A stretch of DNA of 64,000 nucleotides from Burkholderia sp. L27(2015) (lineage in GTDB: Bacteria; Pseudomonadota; Gammaproteobacteria; Burkholderiales; Burkholderiaceae): assembly GCF_009765705.1 (NCBI RefSeq), contig NZ_LMUX01000008.1, positions 20,156 through 84,155 of the forward strand. The letters are read 5' to 3'. The notes under the pieces are model-generated. The model was not told the origin of the DNA. It saw only the letters and a list, made by a program, of their open reading frames with translations, and ran no database searches. Positions 16,803-25,524 of this stretch are shown here, piece by piece (within the stretch, counting starts at the first letter, position 1; each line of letters begins with the position of its first letter). A program made the position numbers and the translations under genes.

Positions 16803-17753
16803 TCAAATCGCGAAATCGACGGCCTGGTCGGTCACTTCACGCAAGCGTGCGAGCCAGTTGCGGGCAGGCAATTCGGTGGTGTCTTCGAGATGGCGTGCAC
16901 GGGCGGCAAGCTGTGCCTCGCTGAACGCCAGGGCCGGTCCCTTGAACGCCAGCACCACGCGGTTGCCTTCGTGGACTTCCGGCAGCGCGATGACGCGGCC
17001 TTCGAAGGCGGTGCGCAAATGCTTGAGATTGCGCTCGAAGCTCGGATGGTCGCCGAACAGGTTCACGCTCAACATGCCCGGCGAACTCAGGCAGTCGCGG
17101 CAAGCGCGATAAAACGCCACGCTATCGAGCACAGGACCGCGGGCCGTCGCATCGTACAGGTCGATCTGCATGACGCCGATACGCTCGCGCTGTTGCGCAT
17201 CGTTGACAAAATCCCACGCATCGCTCTCGATTACACGCAAACGCGCATCGTCCTGCGGCAGCGCGAACATGCTACGCGCCGCGATGACCACCGCGGGGTT
17301 GAGCTCTACTGCTTCGATGTGGCTGCTGGGAAACTGGCGATAGCAAAATTTGGTCAGCGCTGCGGAGCCCAAACCCAGTTGCACAATGCGCGCCGGCGCA
17401 TCGAGAAAGAGCAGCCACGCCATCATTTGCTGGGCGTATTCGAGTTCGAGGCGCCACGGATGACGCAGCCGCATCGCGCCCTGTACCCATTCGGTGCCGA
17501 AATGCAGGAAGCGCACGCCGCCCTCTTCGGAAAACGTCACCGGCGCAAAACGTGGGCGGCGGCCGCCCTGCTCGCGTGCGTTTTTGACGCCATCGTCAGT
17601 CAAATCTTCCCTTGCGCCGCCGTTTTGGCGGGCCCGCCCCTTGGCGGATTTCACGCGCTGCCCCGCCTTCTCGCTCTCGAGTTCGAGTCCGTCACGTTGT
17701 GCCTGCCGGAACGCGCGCGCTTCGGCCGAGGCGCGCTTGATCAGTTTTATCAT
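16803..17753 (-). CDS. Spermidine-synthase-like protein (aminopropyltransferase fold)
   Basis: A 316-residue cytoplasmic protein with the SpeE/SAM-dependent methyltransferase fold. Landmarks are ARIVQLGLGSAALTKFCYR (glycine-rich SAM/decarboxy-SAM loop), HIEAVELNPAVV with the acidic residue at the end of strand beta-2, and VMQIDLYD at the usual catalytic acidic loop. The first 75 residues are basic and low-complexity. Many Burkholderia carry this orphan form without a decarboxylase partner, and whether it makes a polyamine is unproven. It is convergent with nothing and stands alone; its upstream region faces the kgu operon. Confidence 0.8.
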   Translation of the reverse strand: MIKLIKRASAEARAFRQAQRDGLELESEKAGQRVKSAKGRARQNGGAREDLTDDGVKNAREQGGRRPRFAPVTFSEEGGVRFLHFGTEWVQGAMRLRHPWRLELEYAQQMMAWLLFLDAPARIVQLGLGSAALTKFCYRQFPSSHIEAVELNPAVVIAARSMFALPQDDARLRVIESDAWDFVNDAQQRERIGVMQIDLYDATARGPVLDSVAFYRACRDCLSSPGMLSVNLFGDHPSFERNLKHLRTAFEGRVIALPEVHEGNRVVLAFKGPALAFSEAQLAARARHLEDTTELPARNWLARLREVTDQAVDFAI

Positions 17754-18090
17754 CGGAATGCTCAGAAGTCGCGGGCGTAGCGCTCAGCGTCGGCGCCACA
17801 CCCAATCGGCGCCACACGCGCAATTTTGTTCGACCGTGAGCATAGCATTCACGCGACCGAACTTGCGTGCACTTCTTGCGTTAGAGAGGGCGGCCACGAG
17901 CGGTCCACCTAAGGGATTTCCACTATAGCGTGGCGCACGAGGGCCGGCGCACCATTCGCATAGTAGCGCGTTTGCGCTTTTTTTTAAATTCGCAAATGGA
18001 ACCGGTTCCATCATCAAAAAGGGATCGATTCTTGCGGTCAAAAGCCGCTCATGCGGTGTACCGTACGCAGCCAACGAGAATGAAGCGAGA
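17754..18090. other. Divergent spacer upstream of the kgu operon
   Basis: About 340 bp between the spermidine-synthase-like gene and kguE. It contains the PtxS-type palindrome listed separately. No gene was found in it. A T-rich stretch at 17977-17989 precedes the palindrome and may belong to the promoter. Confidence 0.6.
17996..18011. promoter_or_regulatory. Predicted PtxS operator (perfect 16-bp palindrome)
   Basis: ATGGAACCGGTTCCAT is a perfect palindrome with the central CG typical of LacI-family operators. The PtxS operator of Pseudomonas is TGAAACCGGTTTCA, which differs at one base in each half-site. It lies about 80 bp before kguE, and a LacI-family gene (ptxS) ends the operon. PtxS repression relieved by 2-ketogluconate is the expected control. 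Confidence 0.85.
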
Positions 18091-18876
18091 ATGAAACCAG
18101 GAAATAAAGCCACGCCGGAAGTCGTCATTGTCGCCAGTGCGTTCGGCATGGACGCGGTTAGACGCGAAGGCCATCGCGCATGGCTGGCAATCGCGGCCAA
18201 CGCAGGTGCAGCCGGGTTCGAAGTGCGCCGCGAGCTGTTCTCGTCCGAAGCACAAGCATCGACCGAAGCATTGAACCAACTGGGTCAGGCCATCACTCAA
18301 GCGGGTATGTGGTCGGTGTACTCCACGCCCGATGCGCTCTATTGCGCTGACGGCACCCTCGACAGCGGTGCGCTCGAACGTGCGCTACGCGAGGCTACGG
18401 CGCTCGGCGCACGCTACGTGAAGCTCCAACTAGGCGGCTTTATCAAGCATGCCGCCGCGGCTGAGATCGCCGACCGCCTGCGCGGCACGGCGGTGCGACT
18501 GGTCGTCGAAAACGGTCAATTGAAGGAAGGTGGCTCGCTCGCGCAGTTCGTCGCACTTTTCGAAGCGCTTGCCCGCGAGGGGCACGAACGCGTACTCGGC
18601 ATGACCTTCGATATGGGTAACTGGCGCTGGCCGGGCGAAGTCCCGTTGGACGCCGCCCCCCTGCTTGCGCGCTACGTCGAATACATCCATTGCAAGGCGG
18701 TGGTCGGCGAAGGCATGCGCCTGTTTGCCGTCCCGCCTGAGCCCGACGATGCGCAGTGTGCGGCGCTCTTCGCCCTGTTGCCCGGCGATGTGCCGCGCGG
18801 CATCGAATTCCCGTTCGACGCCAGCCGCCTGCCCGCCGACGCGGCTCGCTACGTGGAGTGGCTAGCCACGCGCTGA
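18091..18876 (+). CDS. kguE: KguE-like sugar isomerase/epimerase (xylose-isomerase-like TIM barrel)
   Basis: A 261-residue protein of the AP-endonuclease-2/sugar phosphate isomerase superfamily. Metal-site residues are suggested by the Glu in RLVVENGQ and the Asp in MTFDMGNW, with YIHCKAV near the C-terminus. It is the first gene of the 2-ketogluconate operon; in Pseudomonas kguE occupies the same position and is annotated as an epimerase of unproven reaction. Its stop is followed directly by kguK. The operon assignment rests on gene order and the operator. Confidence 0.85.
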   Translation: MKPGNKATPEVVIVASAFGMDAVRREGHRAWLAIAANAGAAGFEVRRELFSSEAQASTEALNQLGQAITQAGMWSVYSTPDALYCADGTLDSGALERALREATALGARYVKLQLGGFIKHAAAAEIADRLRGTAVRLVVENGQLKEGGSLAQFVALFEALAREGHERVLGMTFDMGNWRWPGEVPLDAAPLLARYVEYIHCKAVVGEGMRLFAVPPEPDDAQCAALFALLPGDVPRGIEFPFDASRLPADAARYVEWLATR

Positions 18877-18894
18877 ATGATGAAAGGAAACACC

Positions 18895-19971
18895 ATGACT
18901 CCCACTCTCGATATCCTCACCTACGGCGAAGCAATGGCCATGTTCGTCGCCGCCGAAACCGGCCCGCTTGCCGCGGTCGGCCAATTCACCAAACGCATCT
19001 CGGGCGCCGACCTCAACGTGGCGATCGGCTTGTCGCGGCTCGGTTTCAAAGTCGGCTGGATGAGCCGCGTAGGCAACGATTCGTTCGGCCAGTATGTGCG
19101 TGACACGCTGAAGAAAGAGGACATCGATCAAGCGTGTGTGAGTACCGATGAATGCTATCCGACCGGCTTCCAACTGAAGTCGAAAAACGACGACGGCAGC
19201 GACCCTAGCGTCGAATATTTCCGCAAGGGTTCGGCCGCGAGCCACTTGTCGTTGACCGACTACGTCCCCGCTTACGCGCTCGGCGCGCGACACCTGCACC
19301 TCACCGGTGTTGCACCCGCGATCTCCGCGTCGTCGTGCGAACTGGCATTTCATCTCGCCCATGAAATGCGCGCCGCCGGCAAGAGCATTTCGTTCGACCC
19401 GAATCTGCGCCCTACGCTGTGGCCGACTCAAGCCGCCATGATAGAGACGCTGAATGCGCTCGCTACGTTCGCCGACTGGGTCCTGCCCGGTATCAGCGAA
19501 GGGCTGATACTCACAGGGCACAAGCGCCCGGAAGACATCGCACGCTTTTATCTGGAACGCGGCGCGCGCGGTGTGATCGTCAAGTTGGGCGCAGCCGGAG
19601 CTTATTACCGCACCGCGGATGCCGAAGGTGTCGTTCCCGCTCAGCCGGTGGCCAAGGTCGTTGATACCGTGGGCGCGGGCGACGGCTTCGCGGTCGGTGT
19701 GGTCAGCGCCCTACTCGAGGGACGCACACTGGTTGACGCGGTCGCCCGCGGCCACCGCATCGGCGCGCTCGCGATCCAGGTGATCGGCGATTCGGAAGGG
19801 CTACCGACGCGCGCAGAACTCGACGCACTGGAACAACAACCGAACCCGCCGTCGAACGACGCGACCAGCGATAGAGCCGCGACGCCCTCGGCCCTCGCCG
19901 ACACAGCAACCCCAGTTCACCCCCTAAACCAGATGCCGGCAAGCGCCATAACCAACACCCCCGACGCTTGA
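18895..19971 (+). CDS. kguK: 2-ketogluconate kinase (PfkB family)
   Basis: This kinase phosphorylates 2-ketogluconate to 2-keto-6-phosphogluconate in the cytoplasm. It is a PfkB/ribokinase-type protein of 358 residues from the ATG at 18895, chosen for its AAAGGA ribosome site; the first ATG at 18877 lacks one. Landmarks are ILTYGEAMAMF at the start, GADLNVAIGLSRLG, SFDPNLRPTLW, and the catalytic signature VDTVGAGDGFAVG. The last ~45 residues, after LDALEQQ, are an Ala/Pro/Thr-rich tail beyond the usual end of the family. KdgK-type activity on ketodeoxygluconate is an alternative, but the operon favours KguK. Confidence 0.87.
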   Translation: MTPTLDILTYGEAMAMFVAAETGPLAAVGQFTKRISGADLNVAIGLSRLGFKVGWMSRVGNDSFGQYVRDTLKKEDIDQACVSTDECYPTGFQLKSKNDDGSDPSVEYFRKGSAASHLSLTDYVPAYALGARHLHLTGVAPAISASSCELAFHLAHEMRAAGKSISFDPNLRPTLWPTQAAMIETLNALATFADWVLPGISEGLILTGHKRPEDIARFYLERGARGVIVKLGAAGAYYRTADAEGVVPAQPVAKVVDTVGAGDGFAVGVVSALLEGRTLVDAVARGHRIGALAIQVIGDSEGLPTRAELDALEQQPNPPSNDATSDRAATPSALADTATPVHPLNQMPASAITNTPDA

Positions 19972-20029
19972 CCGCACGCCCCGCGCGCGCCGCCAACCGG
20001 CGCCGCTCATCCCTACCCAGGAGACAACC

Positions 20030-21310
20030 ATGAAATCAACGCTCGCGATACGCCGCTGGTGGACGATCATGCCGATCGTATTCATCACCTATAGCCTCGC
20101 TTACCTCGATCGCGCCAACTACGGCTTCGCCTCGGCCGCCGGCATCAATCGCGACCTGGGCATCAGCCAGGGCCTGTCGTCACTGATAGGCGCGCTGTTT
20201 TTCCTCGGCTATTTCTTTTTCCAGATTCCGGGCGCGATCTACGCGGAACGCCGTAGCGTTAAAAAACTCGTGTTCGTCAGCCTGGTGTTGTGGGGTGGCT
20301 GTGCGGCGCTGACCGGCATCGTGAGCAACATCGCCTCGCTGATCGTCATCCGCTTCGTGCTGGGTGTAGTGGAAGCGGCGGTCATGCCTGCGATGCTGAT
20401 CTTGATCAGCAACTGGTTCACCAAGAGCGAACGCTCGCGCGCCAATACCTTCCTGATCCTCGGCAACCCGGTGACCGTGTTGTGGATGTCGGTGGTGTCC
20501 GGCTACCTGGTGCATTCGTTCGGCTGGCGTCACATGTTCATCGCGGAAGGCGTTCCGGCGATCATCTGGGCCGTGTGCTGGTGGTTCCTGGTGCGGGACA
20601 AGCCCGCTGAAGTCACGTGGCTGTCGCAATCGGAGAAGGACGCTTTGGCGGCTGCACTGCGCGCCGAGCAAGCCACGATCAAACCGGTGCGCAACTACGG
20701 CGAAGCGTTCCGCTCGCCGGCGGTCGTCAAGCTGGGCGCACAGTATTTCTGCTGGAGCATCGGGGTGTACGGCTTCGTGCTGTGGCTACCGTCGATACTC
20801 AAGAACAGCTCCACGCTCGGCATGGTCGAGACTGGCTGGCTGAGCGCGCTGCCCTACCTCGCCGCGACGATCGCCATGCTGGCCGCGTCGTGGGCGTCCG
20901 ACAAGCTCGAGCGCCGCAAGATATTCGTCTGGCCGTTTCTGTTGCTGGGCGCCGTGGCGTTTGCGGCCTCCTATGCGGTCGGCTCGACGCACTTCTGGGT
21001 ATCGTATGCGCTGCTGGTGATTGCGGGTGCATCGATGTATGCGCCGTATGGACCGTTTTTCGCGATCGTGCCAGAATTGCTGCCCAAGAATGTTGCCGGC
21101 GGCGCCATGGCGCTGATCAATAGTATGGGCGCACTAGGCTCGTTCGTCGGTTCGTACGTGGTCGGCTACCTCAACGGCGCGACCGGTTCGCCCTCGGCGT
21201 CATACGCGTTCATGAGCATCGCGCTGATTGCCGCTGTGATTCTTACGCTGGCCGTGAAGCCCCAGCCGTTACAGGCACCCGCCCTGGCGACCGGAATGCA
21301 GGGAAAATAA
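20030..21310 (+). CDS. kguT: 2-ketogluconate transporter (MFS, anion:cation symporter family)
   Basis: An inner-membrane MFS symporter of 426 residues with 12 helices. The N-terminal segment (IVFITYSLAYLDRANYGFA) and the GYFFFQIPGAIYAER motif are typical of the anion:cation symporter family, which imports hexonates, glucarate and phthalate. The ribosome site AGGAG precedes the ATG. It is the third gene of the operon between the kinase and the reductase, the same order as in Pseudomonas, so 2-ketogluconate is the expected substrate. Confidence 0.87.
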   Translation: MKSTLAIRRWWTIMPIVFITYSLAYLDRANYGFASAAGINRDLGISQGLSSLIGALFFLGYFFFQIPGAIYAERRSVKKLVFVSLVLWGGCAALTGIVSNIASLIVIRFVLGVVEAAVMPAMLILISNWFTKSERSRANTFLILGNPVTVLWMSVVSGYLVHSFGWRHMFIAEGVPAIIWAVCWWFLVRDKPAEVTWLSQSEKDALAAALRAEQATIKPVRNYGEAFRSPAVVKLGAQYFCWSIGVYGFVLWLPSILKNSSTLGMVETGWLSALPYLAATIAMLAASWASDKLERRKIFVWPFLLLGAVAFAASYAVGSTHFWVSYALLVIAGASMYAPYGPFFAIVPELLPKNVAGGAMALINSMGALGSFVGSYVVGYLNGATGSPSASYAFMSIALIAAVILTLAVKPQPLQAPALATGMQGK

Positions 21311-21314
21311 TTTG

Positions 21315-22298
21315 ATGAAGAAAACCGTCGTTGCTTATAAACCGCTGCCGCCCGACGTGCTCGACTATTTGCGCGCGCACGTCGAGGTAGTGCAAGTCGA
21401 TGCCGCGCAGCCCGGAGCACTCGCGGCCGCGCTGAAGAACGCCGACGGTGCGATCGGCGCGAGCGTCCCGTTCACGCCGGAGATGCTGGCCGGCGCTGGG
21501 AAGCTCAAAGCGTTATCGACGATCTCGGTCGGCTTCGATAATTTCGACGTCGCCGATCTGACGCGTCGCGGCATCGTGCTGACGAACACGCCGGACGTGC
21601 TCACCGAGTCGACGGCGGACACCGTGTTCGCGCTGATTCTGGCGAGCGCACGACGCGTGGTCGAGCTGGCGGAGTGGGTCAAAGCCGGCGATTGGACGCA
21701 TAGTGTGAGCCCCGAGCGTTATGGCGCAGACGTGCAAGGCAAGACCCTGGGCATCGTCGGCCTGGGACGCATCGGCGGCGCCGTTGCGCGGCGCGCAGCG
21801 CTCGGCTTTCGCATGCGCGTGCTCTACACCAACCGGCACTCAAATCCGCAGGCTGAACAGGCGTACGGTGCGCAGCGCGTGGAACTCGCCGATCTGCTGG
21901 CGCAAGCCGATTTCGTTTGCCTGCAGGTGCCGTTCACTCCCGAAACGCATCACCTGATAGGGGCTGCCGAGCTGGCTGTGATGAAGAAAAGCGCGATCCT
22001 GATCAACGCGGCGCGCGGCGCCATCGTCGACGAAAACGCGCTGATCGAAGCCCTGCGCGCGGGTACGATACGCGCGGCGGGACTCGATGTATTCGAACAG
22101 GAACCGCTGCCGGTAACGTCTCCTCTGCTGGCTATGCCTAACGTCGTGGCGCTGCCGCATATCGGCTCGGCGACGCACGAAACGCGCTATGCGATGGCGC
22201 GTTGCGCGGCCGAAAACATGGTCGCCGCGCTCAACGGCACGTTGGAACACAACATCGTCAATCCAGAAGCCCTCGCGCGCAGCGCCGGCCAGTCATGA
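21315..22298 (+). CDS. kguD: 2-ketogluconate-6-phosphate reductase (D-2-hydroxyacid dehydrogenase family)
   Basis: This enzyme reduces 2-keto-6-phosphogluconate to 6-phosphogluconate with NAD(P)H, feeding the Entner-Doudoroff or pentose-phosphate route. It is a 327-residue protein from the ATG at 21315 (a TTG directly before it was rejected). The dinucleotide motif is GIVGLGRIGGAVARRA. The catalytic Arg is in NAARGAIVDE, the Glu in FEQEPLP and the His in LPHIGSATHE. A four-base gap separates it from kguT. GhrB-like glyoxylate/hydroxypyruvate reduction is a known side activity of the family. Confidence 0.88.
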   Translation: MKKTVVAYKPLPPDVLDYLRAHVEVVQVDAAQPGALAAALKNADGAIGASVPFTPEMLAGAGKLKALSTISVGFDNFDVADLTRRGIVLTNTPDVLTESTADTVFALILASARRVVELAEWVKAGDWTHSVSPERYGADVQGKTLGIVGLGRIGGAVARRAALGFRMRVLYTNRHSNPQAEQAYGAQRVELADLLAQADFVCLQVPFTPETHHLIGAAELAVMKKSAILINAARGAIVDENALIEALRAGTIRAAGLDVFEQEPLPVTSPLLAMPNVVALPHIGSATHETRYAMARCAAENMVAALNGTLEHNIVNPEALARSAGQS

Positions 22299-22308
22299 AC
22301 ATCGAGCC

Positions 22309-23394
22309 ATGAACACCGGACACACCGCACGGCGCGCCACGATCAATGACGTCGCGCGCGAAGCCGGCACGGGGAAAACCAGCGTTTCTCGCTACTTGAA
22401 CGGCGAGCTGGAAGTGCTGTCGTCCGACCTGCGCGAGCGCATCGCCGACGCGATCCGCCAACTCAACTATCAGCCCAACCAGATGGCGCGCGGGCTCAAA
22501 CACGGCCGCAACCGGCTGCTCGGGCTGCTGCTTGCCGACTTGACCAATCCCTACTCGATCGGCGTGCTGCAAGGCATCGAGGCCGCCTGCCATGCGTTGG
22601 GCTATATGCCCATCATCTGCCATGCGGCAAATGAAGTCGAAATGGAACGCCGTTATGTGCAATTGCTGACCACCTATCGTGTGGAAGGCGTGATCGTCAA
22701 TGCGCTCGGCGTCAAGGAACAAACGCTGCGCCCGGTTGACGATGGCGGTATCCCCGCCGTGCTCGTGGACCGTGCGGTCGAGCGGCTCGGTGCGGACATG
22801 GTCGGCCTGGACAATGACGCGGCGGTGCGACTCGGCACGCAGCATCTCCTGGAGCGAGGCTTCGACGAGATTCATTTTGTTGTGCAACCGTTTGAACATG
22901 TGAGCTCGCGTCGATTGCGCGAAGCCGCGTTTCGCGACGTCTTGCGGGCCAGCCCAACCATTCTGGGCGACACGCTGGTGCTTGACTTGGATGATGACGC
23001 CGAGCTCGAACGTGCGCTGACCGTACTCGACCAGCGGATCGTAGCGGCTCGCGATGCAGGCAGGCGCATTGCGTTTTTTGCGGCGAACGCGCCGGTCGCG
23101 CTACGGATAGCGCTGCGCATAGCGCCACCGATTCGGCCAGGTACGAGGCCGCATACAGCGCTGCCCTTGAACAATCATGACGGCGCCAACGGGCAAGCCG
23201 ACGTCGCGCTGATTTCGATCGACGATCCGGAATGGGCCGATCTCGCAGGCATCACGACGATACGTCAACCGACCTACGAGATCGGTTACCGAGCCGTGGA
23301 ATTCCTGCATGAGCGTATCGATGGTGCCAAGCACGCAGCGCGTGAGTGTCTGCTGCCCGGTGAGCTTATCGTGCGCGCATCGACTCGCGGATAG
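22309..23394 (+). CDS. ptxS: LacI-family repressor of the 2-ketogluconate operon (PtxS)
   Basis: A 361-residue LacI/GalR regulator. The helix-turn-helix is at residues 9-30 (ATINDVAREAGTGKTSVSRYL), followed by the hinge (QPNQMARGLKHGRN) and a periplasmic-binding-protein-like effector domain. The chosen ATG at 22309 starts 10 bp after kguD; the 40 upstream residues are a shadow of kguD in another frame. It closes the operon, so it is probably autoregulated through the palindrome before kguE. In Pseudomonas the inducer is 2-ketogluconate. Confidence 0.87.
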   Translation: MNTGHTARRATINDVAREAGTGKTSVSRYLNGELEVLSSDLRERIADAIRQLNYQPNQMARGLKHGRNRLLGLLLADLTNPYSIGVLQGIEAACHALGYMPIICHAANEVEMERRYVQLLTTYRVEGVIVNALGVKEQTLRPVDDGGIPAVLVDRAVERLGADMVGLDNDAAVRLGTQHLLERGFDEIHFVVQPFEHVSSRRLREAAFRDVLRASPTILGDTLVLDLDDDAELERALTVLDQRIVAARDAGRRIAFFAANAPVALRIALRIAPPIRPGTRPHTALPLNNHDGANGQADVALISIDDPEWADLAGITTIRQPTYEIGYRAVEFLHERIDGAKHAARECLLPGELIVRASTRG

Positions 23395-23402
23395 ACCTGC
23401 GC

Positions 23403-23903
23403 TTATCTCTCAGGTAGCCAACGGCGCAACGCCTGCCACGCATCGAGCTTTTGCGCATAAGCCAATGTATGAGCCGGACTGCTGGAAGGCAGCGTTATCA
23501 ACTCAATCTTGCCGACATCCTGCCCTAAGGCCCGAATTCCAAGCTTGGCCGCCGTACCGCCATTGAACGCGATCGCAGCGAGATTGGGCAAGGAGCCGAC
23601 AAGCTGTACGAGATCGTTACTGGCATGGTCGCGTATACGGCTATCAAGACTTCCAACGCGACGGGCTTCAGCAACAACATCCCATAAACCAACTTGATGC
23701 TTGAGCAAGGTATCGAGCCGCGCCGGATAGTCCATGCCAACCAAATCTCGTTCGATCACATTACCGACAAGGAACCAAAATTTGTTTTGCGGGTTCGCGT
23801 AGTACTGGCCGTGGGCTAACGACACCTCGCCCGGCAGACTGCCCAGAATCAATATTCGTGTGTTGGCATCTACGACCGGTGGGAAACATCGCTTGAACGT
23901 CAT
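23403..23903 (-). CDS. DNA-deoxyinosine glycosylase (uracil-DNA glycosylase superfamily, family 6)
   Basis: A 166-residue base-excision enzyme. The N-terminal ILILGSLPGEVS motif followed by YYANPQNKFW, and the C-terminal LPSSSPAHT, are the signatures of the hypoxanthine-DNA glycosylase (HDG) group. The group removes deaminated adenine (hypoxanthine) from DNA and lacks the Asp/Asn that gives strong uracil activity in other families. It is a single gene, convergent with ptxS with only 8 bp between the stops. Confidence 0.85.
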   Translation of the reverse strand: MTFKRCFPPVVDANTRILILGSLPGEVSLAHGQYYANPQNKFWFLVGNVIERDLVGMDYPARLDTLLKHQVGLWDVVAEARRVGSLDSRIRDHASNDLVQLVGSLPNLAAIAFNGGTAAKLGIRALGQDVGKIELITLPSSSPAHTLAYAQKLDAWQALRRWLPER

Positions 23904-23979
23904 GCGATACGCCTTTTGTCACGACACACGATATTTGTGGAGGCAGTGACCAGCACCAAATAACCAGGTGCCCATACCG

Positions 23980-24861
23980 TCATGTCTTATGCGCAGGTGC
24001 TTGCTCGGGAAATCCCAGTTTGTCCAGGAATTGGCCGACAATGGGTGACCACACGTCTACGCCTTTGCCAAACAGGTAATGCCCATTTGTTCCAAATGGG
24101 GGGAGTAGATGAAACTCGGCATTGCCGCCCGCCTTAACGAATGCGTTATGCCAGGCTTGGCTATAAGCCGGGCCGAAGAAAAGATCGTTCTGCGCGTAGA
24201 GCCACAGCATGGGAACTTGGGTGGTCGCACCGAAGCGAGAGTACATGTCCTCGAGCCGATTACCCTCGCACGGGACGCCCGGATGCTTCAAAGGATCGCC
24301 GCCGGCACCGCCAGCAAAATTGATGGCGGCAATCAGACCCGGTGGATTCTGGGCCGCGCTTGCCGTTGTCGCATAACCGCCCACCGATACACCGACCATG
24401 ATGGCTCGCTTCGGGTCCACATAGGGCAGTCGATCAGCGTAGGCCAATACCGCCAATATTTCAGTGCTGGCCGCTTCTGCGGTCACCTGGTAGTACCTGT
24501 TATTGCAGGAGCCGCTATCCTCCGGATCAAACGCCGTTCCCATCTGCCCGTAACCAATACGGGTTGGCACAAAGACCGCAAAGCCGCGGCGCAGAAAAAA
24601 GCGCGCTTGCTCAATATACGAGAACTTCGGTGGGTTGACACGATCCGAGCCGCGTCCGTGATTGATGATGACAATCGGGAAAGGGCCATCGCCGTCCGGT
24701 TTGTATTGGGTGATGAGAACCTTCCCCGTCTCCTGCGTGGCGAAGCGGTCCTTCACCTTGACGTCGATGGAAACCTCCGATTCATGCATATTTTTCGGAA
24801 TTTCTTGTGCCAGTACGCTGGACGAAAACAGGTAACAACACAGCAGTAGGAAGTAGCGCAT
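23980..24861 (-). CDS. Secreted dienelactone-hydrolase-like alpha/beta hydrolase
   Basis: A 293-residue exported protein. I chose the ATG at 24861 because it gives a Sec signal peptide (hydrophobic MRYFLLLCCYLFSSSVLA, cleavage before QEIP); the ORF extends 12 residues further. Mature-domain landmarks are IVIINHGRGSDR (oxyanion region), the nucleophile elbow VGVSVGGYA, the acid near YAQNDLFFGP, and the His in GTNGHYLFGK. Substrate is unknown; relatives are annotated as dienelactone hydrolase or peptidase-like. Two extra Cys pairs (SGSCNN, VPCEGN) fit a periplasmic protein with a disulfide. Confidence 0.8.
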   Translation of the reverse strand: MRYFLLLCCYLFSSSVLAQEIPKNMHESEVSIDVKVKDRFATQETGKVLITQYKPDGDGPFPIVIINHGRGSDRVNPPKFSYIEQARFFLRRGFAVFVPTRIGYGQMGTAFDPEDSGSCNNRYYQVTAEAASTEILAVLAYADRLPYVDPKRAIMVGVSVGGYATTASAAQNPPGLIAAINFAGGAGGDPLKHPGVPCEGNRLEDMYSRFGATTQVPMLWLYAQNDLFFGPAYSQAWHNAFVKAGGNAEFHLLPPFGTNGHYLFGKGVDVWSPIVGQFLDKLGFPEQAPAHKT

Positions 24862-24948
24862 GGATTTTTGTTTTAAGTAGGAAAGCGATACGGGCAAACC
24901 GGCTAACGGCTTCGAGACGAGCCGTCGTCACCGCATGGGGAACGGCGC

Positions 24949-25521
24949 TTATTCTATCCGCTTATGCGACCAGAGCGTAGGCAGGAAGCACTCCGTCACC
25001 ATCAACGGAGCGCCTGCGCGCATGAAAATCGAGCGCCGCGCAACCAGTCGCGGATGCGCATACGACCCGCTATGCGACGCCAATGCCGCTTGCGCGCAGC
25101 GATATAGCGGCGCGCGAGCCGTCAGCAGGCAACTGACCAGCGGCGAACGGCTGACGGTCGGGTCGGCGTACAGCAGTTCCGCGAGCGGACGCGTACCCAA
25201 CGCCCGCATCGCCCGCCACACGCCATAGCTCGCCGGCAACGGCGCTACGCTATGCGCCGCGACGAAGGGCACGCCATCGACACTCAACACGACCTCGCGC
25301 ACCCACACCGGCTCGCGCGCCGTCAGACCCAGGCAAGCCGCCTCATCGCGCCACGCCAAGTCGACAGCCTCGCGCACCACCCGCACCTCAACCAGGCCCA
25401 ACTTGCCTAAATGCCGAGTCAACGAACCGGAGCGCGTGAGCCAATCCTTCTGCGCACGCGTGAGCAGCGCTTTAGGGCGCACGCGCCAACGTGCGCGCGC
25501 CGCATCGTAAGCGTGCCGCAT
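24949..25521 (-). CDS. ubiC: Chorismate--pyruvate lyase
   Basis: This enzyme converts chorismate to 4-hydroxybenzoate and pyruvate, the first step of ubiquinone synthesis. It has 190 residues. Family landmarks are [22 protein letters not shown] (active-site Arg), and [20 protein letters not shown]. It is a soluble protein, encoded 3 bp after htpG and probably cotranscribed; this htpG-ubiC adjacency is common in Burkholderia. Confidence 0.9.
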   Translation of the reverse strand: MRHAYDAARARWRVRPKALLTRAQKDWLTRSGSLTRHLGKLGLVEVRVVREAVDLAWRDEAACLGLTAREPVWVREVVLSVDGVPFVAAHSVAPLPASYGVWRAMRALGTRPLAELLYADPTVSRSPLVSCLLTARAPLYRCAQAALASHSGSYAHPRLVARRSIFMRAGAPLMVTECFLPTLWSHKRIE

Positions 25522-25524
25522 GCG

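Noticed and set aside
16755..17780. A 341-residue open frame antisense to the spermidine-synthase-like gene
   Set aside because: No ribosome site and no family resemblance; the opposite strand has SAM-binding motifs.
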